DNA of 64,000 bases from Micromonospora sp. WMMD812 (lineage in GTDB: Bacteria; Actinomycetota; Actinomycetes; Mycobacteriales; Micromonosporaceae). The notes below the pieces were generated by a model. It ran no database searches. It was not told where the DNA came from and was given only the letters and a program-made list of their open reading frames with translations. This document shows, one piece after another, positions 51,816 through 60,337 of the stretch. A program made the translations under genes and the position numbers. The stretch spans positions 1,798,001-1,862,000 of the forward strand of contig NZ_CP114904.1 in assembly GCF_027497215.1 (NCBI RefSeq). The letters are read 5' to 3'. Each line of letters opens with the position of its first letter. Within the stretch, counting starts at the first letter, position 1.

Positions 51816-51850
51816 GGGGCCGGTCCGGCACGATCCGCCGGACCGGCCCC
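51816..51850 (+). terminator. Terminator of the DUF1062 gene
   Basis: Perfect 14-bp inverted repeat GGGGCCGGTCCGGC with a seven-base loop, 17 bp after the stop codon. Confidence 0.75.
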
Positions 51851-51864
51851 GGACGCCCGGACAA

Positions 51865-51902
51865 GGCTCTGGCCCGGTGGACGGATCCACCGGGCCAGAG
51901 CC
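51865..51902 (-). terminator. Terminator of the Rpf/LysM gene
   Basis: Perfect 16-bp inverted repeat GGCTCTGGCCCGGTGG with a six-base loop, between the convergent DUF1062 and Rpf-like genes. A weaker 10-bp repeat (51910-51919 with 51950-51959) lies even closer to the Rpf-like stop. Confidence 0.75.
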
Positions 51903-51980
51903 ACCGTCACCGGTCCGCGAACCCGGATCCCGAACCAGGATGACGAGCCCGCGGACCGGAGCCTGCGTCGCGCGAGGTTG

Positions 51981-52835
<855 letters not shown>

Positions 52836-53005
52836 TTAGGCACCGTTGGCGGCGATCGCCCACTTCGTGTGAATCTCTTTACCGGTCCACGCGGGACGGT
52901 GCCGCCTCGGGTTGCGAACCCCGCCCGGCCGTGCAAGTGACCCGCCGGTGGTGCCATGGCGGCGCGCGGCCATGGCGCCGTCGGATCCGGCGACCTTGGC
53001 CGGTG

Positions 53006-53674
53006 TCACTCGTCCTCCGCACGGACCAGCTGCGCGAGGACGACGAGCCAGCCGGAGATGATCACCGCTCCGGCGGCGAAACGGAGGCTCGCGCTCTGCT
53101 CGCCCCACGGCGGGACGGTGAGCACGAACGCGGCGACGCCGCTGGCGGCGCTGTAGGCCGCCCACCCAGGTCTTTGCTGGCCGACGAAACGGCGGGCGAA
53201 CAGCAGGCCGGCCGCGATCAGCGAGAGGAACGCGGCGGCGCCGCAGACCGTGTGCAGGACGCTGCCCGTGCTGATCTGGTCGGGCAGCCCGTCGGGGGCG
53301 CCGGGCGGCCAACCGAACGCGGGGTCGGGTCGGAAGATGCCACCGCCGACCATCGCCACGGCGTACACCGCGACCAGCACCGGCCCGGCCGTGCCCGCCC
53401 GGCCGGGCCGCAGCGCCTGCCACAGACCCACCGCGAACGCGCCGGAAAGCAGACCGGTGACGACGAAGGCCCCTGTCTGCAGCCAGCCGAGGTCACCCAG
53501 GGTGAGGGCGCTGATCGCGTGCCGACGGAGGTCGAAGCCGGGCCGGGTGAGGGCCTGCGCGAACGACAGGACGGGGAAGACCAGACCGGCGAGGGTGCCG
53601 CAGGTCAGCAGGAGCCGGGTTCGGCGGTGACGGACCGGGGTGTTTCCATGACGGATGGCGACGGTTGATCTCAT
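53006..53674 (-). CDS. DUF998-family integral membrane protein
   Basis: 222 residues with six membrane helices: LLLTCGTLAGLVFPVLSFA, LGWLQTGAFVVTGLLSGAFA, GPVLVAVYAVAMVGGGIFRP, VLHTVCGAAAFLSLIAAGLL, YSAASGVAAFVLTVPPW and FAAGAVIISGWLVVLAQLV. The first loop with RPGFDLRRHAISALTLGDLG is the DUF998 signature. The function is unknown. ATG 53674 follows AAAGGA. It runs towards the riboswitch of the next gene downstream and is divergent from the hypothetical gene at 53854. Confidence 0.85.
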   Translation of the reverse strand: MRSTVAIRHGNTPVRHRRTRLLLTCGTLAGLVFPVLSFAQALTRPGFDLRRHAISALTLGDLGWLQTGAFVVTGLLSGAFAVGLWQALRPGRAGTAGPVLVAVYAVAMVGGGIFRPDPAFGWPPGAPDGLPDQISTGSVLHTVCGAAAFLSLIAAGLLFARRFVGQQRPGWAAYSAASGVAAFVLTVPPWGEQSASLRFAAGAVIISGWLVVLAQLVRAEDE

Positions 53675-53853
53675 GGGCGGCGTCCTTTCGTGACGGCTGT
53701 GACATGCCGACGAACGGAGTGCGGGCGGATCGACAGCGTCGGAGAGAATTTCGTGGACGGGAACCGGGCAGGTCAGGCCGCCGCGCTGTCCAGGTTTGCC
53801 GGGGGGAGTCAGCGGTGAAGGTAGGGCGGCACAGATATCTGAGGGGGACCGCC

Positions 53854-54183
53854 ATGTCCGAGACAAGCCACAACGACAGCGCCGACCGTCCCGACGGGGT
53901 GACCGACCCACTGCTGTGGCGGCTCGCCCTCGGGGTGGCCGACGCGCACGAGCCCGACGGCGAGGGCGGCTGTCGCAACCTGCTCTGCGACGGCGAGGCG
54001 TGGCCGTGCACGCCGTGGAACAACGCCCAGCGGGCGCTGCAGATCGCGCAGGCCGAGGAGTCGGCGGAGGCGACCGGCGAGACGGTGGCTTACCCCGGCT
54101 GGTCGGGCGTTCCGGTGCGGCCGGCGGCCCGTCGAGCGGGCGCGGCGGCGCGTGCGTCGGAGGCGACCGCCTCGGCCGCCTGA
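53854..54183 (+). CDS. Small conserved hypothetical protein
   Basis: 109 residues, acidic N-terminus, Ala-rich C-terminus. The centre (GGCRNLLCDGEAWPCTPWNN) with three Cys and a Trp is well ordered and looks conserved; the last 40 residues (GVPVRPAARRAGAAARASEA) are likely disordered. The family is not recognised. ATG 53854 follows GAGGGGG. It precedes the GNAT gene by 59 bp on the same strand. Confidence 0.6.
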   Translation: MSETSHNDSADRPDGVTDPLLWRLALGVADAHEPDGEGGCRNLLCDGEAWPCTPWNNAQRALQIAQAEESAEATGETVAYPGWSGVPVRPAARRAGAAARASEATASAA

Positions 54184-54242
54184 CGCGCTGCGGCCACGAA
54201 TATGCCGTGCACACCGGGGGTCGACCCTCTACGGTTCCGGCC

Positions 54243-54986
54243 GTGACCCTCGACATCGTGTGCCTGGCGGACCGCCCGGACGTCGCCCCGCTGCTCGACG
54301 AGGACTTCGAGGGCGCGTGGCCGCCGTTCATGCTCTGGGATCCGATGGGCGCCGTGTACTACACCGTGGCCCACGACCTGTACCCGGAGTTCGTGTTCGC
54401 CGCCATCGACACCGACGAGCCGGGCCGCGCCGTGGCGCGGGCGTACGCCGTGCCGTTCCGCTGGACGGAGGACGAACTGCCCGACGGCGGCTGGGACCGG
54501 GTGATCCAGCGGGCCGCCATCAACCGGCTCAGCGGCGCCGACACCAACATCGTGTCGGCGCTGGAGATCTGCATCCGCCCCGACCGGCGCGGCGGCGGGC
54601 TGTCCGCGCTGATGCTCGACGCGATGCGCCAGGGCGTGGCGAAGCGCGGCTACGACACGCTGGTCGCACCGGTCCGTCCGAGCGGCAAGCACACCCGACC
54701 GGACCTGCCGATGACCGAGTACGCCGCCCAGCTCCGCCCCGACGGCCTGCCGGTCGACCCGTGGTTGCGGGTCCACGTCCGCGCCGGCGGCACCATCGAA
54801 CGCGTCGCTCCCCGCTCAATGACGATCACCGGAACGCTCGCCGACTGGCGCCGCTGGACGGGCCTGCCGTTCGACACCAGCGGGCCGGTGCGCGTGCCGG
54901 GCGCCTTGGTGCCGGTACAGTGCGACGTGGCGCACGACTATGCCGTCTACGTCGAGCCGAACGTCTGGGTGCGGCACCGACTCTGA
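54243..54986 (+). CDS. GNAT-family N-acetyltransferase
   Basis: 247 residues. The acetyl-CoA-binding part is at about 98-130: SALEICIRPDRRGGGLSALM has the GNAT V/IxxxxRxxGxG/A pyrophosphate loop, followed by LDAMRQGVAKRGYDTLVAPV. The N-terminal part (RPDVAPLLDEDFEGAWPPF) and a long C-terminal tail (PRSMTITGTLADWRRWTGLP) extend beyond the minimal fold. The acceptor substrate is unknown. GTG 54243 begins the conserved N-terminus. Cytosolic enzyme. Confidence 0.8.
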   Translation: MTLDIVCLADRPDVAPLLDEDFEGAWPPFMLWDPMGAVYYTVAHDLYPEFVFAAIDTDEPGRAVARAYAVPFRWTEDELPDGGWDRVIQRAAINRLSGADTNIVSALEICIRPDRRGGGLSALMLDAMRQGVAKRGYDTLVAPVRPSGKHTRPDLPMTEYAAQLRPDGLPVDPWLRVHVRAGGTIERVAPRSMTITGTLADWRRWTGLPFDTSGPVRVPGALVPVQCDVAHDYAVYVEPNVWVRHRL

Positions 54987-55103
54987 CCGCGCCCGATCGC
55001 CACCGGGTTCGGTACGTTGTTCCTCACGGTCCGACAGCCGTCACGGTCCGACCGCTGTGACGGCAGGGACGCCGATCGGCGGCCAGTCATCGGGAGGCGC
55101 CAG

Positions 55104-55436
55104 ATGATCTTCATTACCGCCAAGTTCCGGGTGCTGCCCGACTACGCCGACCGCTGGCCCGAGATCGCCGGCGACTTCACCCGGGCCACCCGCGCCGAGT
55201 CGGGCTGCCTGTGGTTCGACTGGTCCCGCAGCGTCGACGACCCGACCGAGTACGTGTTGGTCGAGGCATTCCGGGACGGGGACGCCGGCGCGGCGCACGT
55301 GCAGTCCGAGCATTTCCGGACCGCCCAGCGGACCCTGCCGCCGCACCTCGCCGAGACTCCCCGGATCGTCAACATGACGATCCCGCAGGACGACTGGTCC
55401 GAACTCGGCGAGATGGCCGTCCCCGACCGCGGTTGA
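55104..55436 (+). CDS. Antibiotic biosynthesis monooxygenase (ABM)-family protein
   Basis: 110 residues with the ferredoxin-like ABM fold: MIFITAKFRVLPDYADRWPE, RAESGCLWFDWSRSVDDPTE, YVLVEAFRDGDAGAAHVQSE and HFRTAQRTLPPHLAETPRIV. This family covers quinol monooxygenases (YgiN-like) and cofactor-free oxygenases, active as dimers. No polyketide genes are adjacent, so a quinone- or stress-related role is more likely. ATG 55104 has GGGAGG nine bases before. Stands alone between GNAT and FUSC genes. Confidence 0.85.
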   Translation: MIFITAKFRVLPDYADRWPEIAGDFTRATRAESGCLWFDWSRSVDDPTEYVLVEAFRDGDAGAAHVQSEHFRTAQRTLPPHLAETPRIVNMTIPQDDWSELGEMAVPDRG

Positions 55437-55592
55437 GCGTCCTGGGCGTCGGCACGCGTCCCTCGGCCAGGGGGTCCGGGCCGCGCCGGGAGCCGCCCCG
55501 GATTGCCACCGAAGCCCGCCCGTGACCGCGTCTTCCGGGGAACAATGGGGGGTCGGGGATGAGGTGCGCGCGAGAACGCGGGGGATCCAGGC

Positions 55593-57767
55593 GTGCTCGG
55601 AACCAGCCTGGCTTGGCTACGCCGCCGCGACCCGGGGTACGTCGCGCTGCGGCGCGCCGCCCGCCTGACCATCGTCGCGTCCACCGTCTTCTACACCTGC
55701 CGGTACGCCCTCGGCAGCGTCAACCTGGCCACCTACGGGCTGTTCGGCACGGTCGCCGCCGGGGCGTTCGCCCAGTTGCCGGGCTCAGCGCGGGAACGGG
55801 CCCGGACGCTGCTCGCCGCGCTGCCGGTGGCCTGGGCCCTGGTCGCCGCCGGCACCGTGCTCGCCGCGAACACCTGGGCCGCGGCCGGCGGGATGCTGGT
55901 CATCGGGTTCGCCGTGGCGTTCGCCGGTGTCGGTGGTCCCCGCCTGGTCGGGCTCGTCAGCGCGCTGCAGCTCTTCTACATCCTGGCGTCGTTCCCTCCG
56001 TCCCAGCCGAGCACCCTGCCCGAGCGGCTCGGCGGCGTGTCGCTCGGCATCGGCCTGATCGCCGCCGCGGAGATGCTGCTCTGGCCCGACCCGGCGCCGG
56101 TCAGCTACCAGCAACGCCTGGCCGACGCGGCCGGTCGGCTCTCGGCGTACCTGGAGGCGACCGCGGCGGCGTTGACCGATCCGACGGGTGACCGCCGGGA
56201 CCGCGACGTAATGCGCGGCCGGGCCGCGGAGGCGGTGGACCGACTGCGGCTCGCCCAGCTACCCCCGGTCCAGAGACCGACGGGAGCGGGCGCCCGCGAC
56301 CGCACGCTACGGGTCTGCGGTGCCGCCCTGACCGAGGTGCTCGCGGAGGCCGACCGGCTGGCGGCGGAGACGACACGGCAGCCGCTCCCGGACGGGAGGA
56401 CGGTCGCGGTGCTGGGGTGCTGCGCCGACACGACCCGCGCCGCGGGCGCCGGCCTGCTTCCCGGCGCGCCGCCCGCCGACGTCGCCGCCCTGGACGCGTC
56501 CATCCGGCGAGCCGAGGCGGCGTACCCCAACACAGCGACGGGCCCCGGCGCCGGCCTGGACGTGGAGCGGTTGCGCCGGGACGCGACCGCGCTGGCCGTC
56601 GCCGACCAGGTCCGCATCTTCGCCGTCGGCGCCCGACTGGCCGGCGGCACGCCGGTGCACGGCGAGGTGGAGCTGGGGGCGTACCGGGAAGTGTTCGACG
56701 ACGCGCGCCGACCGCCGTGGGTGCTCTACTGGCGGCAGTTCCGGTCACACCTGTCGCCCTGGTCGGCGCCGGCGCAGTCGGCGCTGCGGCTGGCGGTGGC
56801 GCTGGCCGCCGCGCGGGTGGTCGCCGGGAGCCTGGACCTCATGCACGGCTTCTGGGTCCTGCTCGCGACCCTCACCATCCTGCGGACCTCGGCCGTGGAC
56901 ACCCGCACGGCCCTGCGACCGGCGGTGCTCGGCACCACCGCGGGCGCCGTCGTCAGCGGCCTGCTGATGCTCGTGGCCAACCCGCCGATCATCTACGCGG
57001 TCGCCCTGCCGGTCACCATGGTGCTGGCCTTCACGATCGGACGCCTGTGGGGCGCGGCCTGGGCCCAGGCCATGTTCACCCTGCTGCTCACGTTCGTCTT
57101 CGCCCAGCTCGCGCCGCCCAGTTGGCGACTGGCCGAGGCCCGCCTGGAGAACGTCCTGCTCGGCGCCGCGATCGGCGTCCTCGCCGGGGTGGTCATGTGG
57201 CCGCGCGGCGCGACCCGCGACCTGAGCCGGAACACGGCCAGCTACCTCGCCGCCAGCGGCGACGCGGTGATCGAGACGGTCGAGGCGGTTCTCGGTGGCG
57301 ACCGGCCCGGCCGGGCCCTGGCCCGCGCACGTCGGGCGATGGGCCTGGCCGACGCCTCCTACAACCAGTACCACTCGGAGCGGCACGACCCGTGGGCCCG
57401 CCACGTGGACTGGGAGGCGGCCCTGGCCGCCGGCCACCAAGCGGTGTACGGCGCGGAGGCGCTGCTGGCCCGCAACCCGCCCGGCGCGCTGGCCACGTGG
57501 CCCGACGCGGGTGCGCTGCTGCGGGATTCCGCCGGGCGGGTCCGGTCGGCGTACGACGACGCGGCGGAGCGGGTGACGCGCGGCGGCACCCCGCACCCGA
57601 ACCTGCCCCGGAAGCGCGGCGTGGACGAGCTCGGCCGGACCCGGCCGCTGGTGGACGAACCGGGCGACGGGCGGCGGGTCCGGCACCTCGTGGAGGTCGA
57701 CCTGTGGCTCGATGGTCTGGCCGACAGACTCGCCCGGCTCCAGCCGCCGGCAGGCGCGAACGGGTGA
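55593..57767 (+). CDS. FUSC-family membrane transporter
   Basis: 724 residues. Two sets of membrane helices surround a cytoplasmic domain: about 20-170 (YALGSVNLATYGLFGTVAAG, AAGTVLAANTWAAAGGMLVI) and about 395-535 (LRLAVALAAARVVAGSLDLM, HGFWVLLATLTILRTSAVDT, MLVLAFTIGRLWGAAWAQAM). This two-part layout is the FUSC/aromatic-acid-exporter (YccS/AaeB-like) family, thought to export aromatic or toxic acids. Start GTG 55593 with a GGGGGA region upstream. It converges on the YrdC-like gene, whose stop lies 10 bp away. Confidence 0.85.
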   Translation: MLGTSLAWLRRRDPGYVALRRAARLTIVASTVFYTCRYALGSVNLATYGLFGTVAAGAFAQLPGSARERARTLLAALPVAWALVAAGTVLAANTWAAAGGMLVIGFAVAFAGVGGPRLVGLVSALQLFYILASFPPSQPSTLPERLGGVSLGIGLIAAAEMLLWPDPAPVSYQQRLADAAGRLSAYLEATAAALTDPTGDRRDRDVMRGRAAEAVDRLRLAQLPPVQRPTGAGARDRTLRVCGAALTEVLAEADRLAAETTRQPLPDGRTVAVLGCCADTTRAAGAGLLPGAPPADVAALDASIRRAEAAYPNTATGPGAGLDVERLRRDATALAVADQVRIFAVGARLAGGTPVHGEVELGAYREVFDDARRPPWVLYWRQFRSHLSPWSAPAQSALRLAVALAAARVVAGSLDLMHGFWVLLATLTILRTSAVDTRTALRPAVLGTTAGAVVSGLLMLVANPPIIYAVALPVTMVLAFTIGRLWGAAWAQAMFTLLLTFVFAQLAPPSWRLAEARLENVLLGAAIGVLAGVVMWPRGATRDLSRNTASYLAASGDAVIETVEAVLGGDRPGRALARARRAMGLADASYNQYHSERHDPWARHVDWEAALAAGHQAVYGAEALLARNPPGALATWPDAGALLRDSAGRVRSAYDDAAERVTRGGTPHPNLPRKRGVDELGRTRPLVDEPGDGRRVRHLVEVDLWLDGLADRLARLQPPAGANG

Positions 57768-57776
57768 GCCGGCGGC

Positions 57777-58397
57777 CTACTCGAAGCGGGACGGGTCGCC
57801 GGCCCCGCGACGCAGGACCTCCGGCTCGTCCTGCGACAGGTCGATCACCGTGGTCGGCTCCTTGCCGCAGTCGCCGGCATCGATCACCGCGTCGACGAGG
57901 TGGTCCAGCCGCTCCTTGATCTCCCACCCCTGGGTCATCGGCTCGTCCTCGCCGGGCAGGATCAGGGTGCTCGACACCAACGGCTCCCCCAGCTCGGCCA
58001 GCAGTGCCTGGGCGACCGCGTGGTCCGGTACGCGCACCCCGACCGTGCGCTTGCGGGGATGCAGCATCCGGCGCGGCACCTCCCGGGTGGCCGGGAGGAT
58101 GAAGGTGTAGCTGCCCGGCGTGGACGCCTTCACCAGGCGGAACACCGAGTTGCTGACCTTGACGAACTGGCCGAGCTGGGCGAAGTCCCGGCACACCAGC
58201 GTGAAGTGGTGCCGCTCGTCCAAGCGTCGGATCTCCCGGATCCGGTCCAGGCCCGCCTGGTTGCCCAACTGGCAGCCGAGCGCGTAGCACGAGTCGGTGG
58301 GGTAGGCGATCAGGCCACCGCCGCGGATCAGGTCGACGACCTGCCCGACGGCTCGCGGCTGCGGGTTGTCCGGGTGCACGTCGTAGTACCTCGCCAT
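57777..58397 (-). CDS. YciO/YrdC/Sua5-family threonylcarbamoyl-AMP synthase-like protein
   Basis: 206 residues of the YrdC fold: VVDLIRGGGLIAYPTDSCYA (substrate-binding strand), RIREIRRLDERHHFTLVCRD, KASTPGSYTFILPATREVPR and LHPRKRTVGVRVPDHAVAQA, STLILPGEDE. True Sua5/YrdC makes threonylcarbamoyl-AMP for tRNA t6A37; the RHHFTLVCRD stretch is closer to the YciO subgroup, whose in vivo role is less clear. A separate Sua5 gene usually exists near prmC and atp genes. ATG 58397 begins the family N-terminus. Cytosolic. Confidence 0.88.
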   Translation of the reverse strand: MARYYDVHPDNPQPRAVGQVVDLIRGGGLIAYPTDSCYALGCQLGNQAGLDRIREIRRLDERHHFTLVCRDFAQLGQFVKVSNSVFRLVKASTPGSYTFILPATREVPRRMLHPRKRTVGVRVPDHAVAQALLAELGEPLVSSTLILPGEDEPMTQGWEIKERLDHLVDAVIDAGDCGKEPTTVIDLSQDEPEVLRRGAGDPSRFE

Positions 58398-58424
58398 GCA
58401 CCGAGACTAGTGCCGCCCGGAAGA

Positions 58425-58501
58425 CCCGCCCGGCTGATCGGCGTATCAGCCGGGCGGGCCGCCACCCCGGCCGCGTGCCGGCCCGGGAGGCGGGCCGGCA
58501 C
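58425..58501 (-). terminator. Two hairpins downstream of the cupin isomerase gene
   Basis: CCCGCCCGGCTGAT with its complement (58425-58438 and 58445-58458, six-base loop) and GTGCCGGCCC with its complement (58475-58484 and 58492-58501, seven-base loop). They lie 14-90 bp after the minus-strand cupin stop and before the YciO-like start. Confidence 0.7.
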
Positions 58502-58514
58502 GGCGGCGGCGAGG

Positions 58515-59711
58515 TCAGGCGGGGTACCGCTGGAGGGTCGGGGCGTCGTTGATGTCCGGGCCGAAGAAGCTGAACACGACGAGGTCGGTGTCGCCGGTGT
58601 TCTCCACGGTGTGCGGCGCGGTCGCCACGTCGTGGCTCACGAGCAGCTCGTCCCGGTCGGCGTCGCCGCCACGCACGTCGTGGCCGCAGTACCGCCCGCT
58701 GCCCGACCACACCAGGATCGAGTAGACGCCGTTCTCGGTCACGGTGTGCGTGGCGCCCGGCGGGACGACGAGCTTCTTCCCGCTGTACTTCGGCGTGTTG
58801 TAGAAGATCCACGACTCGCGGCCGTCCGACCCGTCGACCGGCCGCGGGGCGAGGTGGTTGTTCTCGTAGAAGAACGGGTCGCCGTTCAGCTCCCACTCCA
58901 CGAAGTTGAGCGGGAAACGCTCGCCGTGCGCGTGCCGGTCCTCGGCGCGTACGTCGTGGAAGAGCAGCTCCTTGTCGATGATCCGGCCGGCGTTGAGGGC
59001 CTGGAACATGGCGAAGACGTCCGAGTCCTCCTGGAGCTCCACGGTCAGCGCCGTGCCCGGCCCGTGCAGCACCCCCGACGGCACCTGGAAGCCCTCGTCC
59101 GGCACCTGCAACTCGGCCCGCGAATGGCGCAGGATCAGGTCGTTGTTCCAGTCGACGAGGTACGGCAGCAGCACGTCGTACGCGCCCTCGCGCACGATCC
59201 ACGGATGCACGCCGAAGAACGTCTCCGGGTGCGGGCCCATGTCGACCCCGGCCGGGAAGTAGTACGCCTCGTCCTTCGAGCGGCGGCCGACCAGCTCCGC
59301 GAAGCGCTGCGGCGGGTGGATGTGGAACGGGATGCGCGCGCCGTAGTCGAGCAGCTTCGCCAACCGCCCGAGCCCCTGCGGGTGGGTCGACGCGTACGCC
59401 GCACCCATGATCGCCGCCGGATCGGTGGAGACCGCGTCCCGCAGCGTCATCCGGGGCCGCCCGCCGGTGTCGACGATGTGACTGAGCCCCTCGTCCGGCG
59501 GGCCGACCCGGTTGTCCGCCTTGGTGGTCGAGCCCAGCCACCGCTCGCAGATGTAGCCCCGCTCGCCCACGTCGTACGCGTCCTCGGGCAGGCCGAACCG
59601 CCGGCCGGGCGGCACCAGGTCCCGCGCGACGAACGCCGGCGCGAGGCGGAACACTCCGCCGCCGTCGTTGAGCAGATCCTCGACCAGCTGTCGGGATGAA
59701 CCGGCCGTCAT
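58515..59711 (-). CDS. Cupin-fold sugar-phosphate isomerase-like protein
   Basis: 398 residues of a double-cupin protein like type-I phosphomannose isomerases. The metal site is visible: HxH in IPFHIHPPQRFAELV, Glu in SKDEAYYFPAGVDMGPHPET and a His in QVPSGVLHGPGTALTVEL. A second cupin repeats with VPPGATHTVTENGVYSILVW. The N-terminal part (VEDLLNDGGGVFRLAPAFVA) is unusual for ManA. The substrate is not known. ATG 59711 starts a segment well before the cupin; the open frame to 59843 lacks support. Followed by two terminators. Confidence 0.75.
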   Translation of the reverse strand: MTAGSSRQLVEDLLNDGGGVFRLAPAFVARDLVPPGRRFGLPEDAYDVGERGYICERWLGSTTKADNRVGPPDEGLSHIVDTGGRPRMTLRDAVSTDPAAIMGAAYASTHPQGLGRLAKLLDYGARIPFHIHPPQRFAELVGRRSKDEAYYFPAGVDMGPHPETFFGVHPWIVREGAYDVLLPYLVDWNNDLILRHSRAELQVPDEGFQVPSGVLHGPGTALTVELQEDSDVFAMFQALNAGRIIDKELLFHDVRAEDRHAHGERFPLNFVEWELNGDPFFYENNHLAPRPVDGSDGRESWIFYNTPKYSGKKLVVPPGATHTVTENGVYSILVWSGSGRYCGHDVRGGDADRDELLVSHDVATAPHTVENTGDTDLVVFSFFGPDINDAPTLQRYPA

Positions 59712-59926
59712 CCCTGGACCCCGCAGATCGGGCCGCCCGGGACGAGCGTGCGCGGAAGCACCGGCGCGACGATCATGGACTGGGTGAGGACGACCGGGCC
59801 TGTCACCCGGTTCCGCGGCGTCCGAAACTTGATCACGCACCATGCTAGGCCGAGCCGGCGTACCCGTTCGCCGGAACCGGCGAGGACTGTGGCTTGCCCC
59901 ACGGCGGCGGCCGTGGAACAGACCTT

Positions 59927-60310
59927 CTAGTCCTCGTCGAAGCAGAGGCAGAAGGGGTGCCCGGCCGGGTCGAGGAGTACCCGGACGTTCTCCTGCGGCT
60001 GGTCAGCGGCGAGCGACGCGCCCAGGGCGACTGCGTCGGCGACCGCGGCGTCGAGGTCGCCGACCTGGAAGTCAAGATGCATCATCGGGCGCTGCCGGCC
60101 GTCGACGGGCGGCCAGACCGGGGCCTGGTAGTCGGTGGCCTGTTGGAACACGAGGTAGACGCCGCCCTGGGCAGGGGCGACGATCGCGGTGCCGGGCTCC
60201 TCGTGGCCGATGGGCCAGCCGAGCAGGTCCGAGTAGAACCGCGCCAGGGCGCCGGGGTCGGGCGCCTCGACCGCGGCGCCCCACCACATGCCGGCCGTTC
60301 GAGATCGCAT
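59927..60310 (-). CDS. VOC-superfamily (glyoxalase-like) protein
   Basis: 127 residues with paired VOC modules: TAGMWWGAAVEAPDPGALAR, FYSDLLGWPIGHEEPGTAIV and MMHLDFQVGDLDAAVADAVA, then LLDPAGHPFCLCFDED. This is the common actinobacterial glyoxalase-like (Glo_EDI_BRP) type, with His in MHLDF as a possible metal ligand. No substrate is known. ATG 60310 begins the domain; an in-frame ATG at 60328 is the alternative. It lies 27 bp downstream of the amidohydrolase gene on the same strand and may be cotranscribed with it. Confidence 0.85.
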   Translation of the reverse strand: MRSRTAGMWWGAAVEAPDPGALARFYSDLLGWPIGHEEPGTAIVAPAQGGVYLVFQQATDYQAPVWPPVDGRQRPMMHLDFQVGDLDAAVADAVALGASLAADQPQENVRVLLDPAGHPFCLCFDED

Positions 60311-60337
60311 GCTCGCATCCTGCCGCACGGGACGATG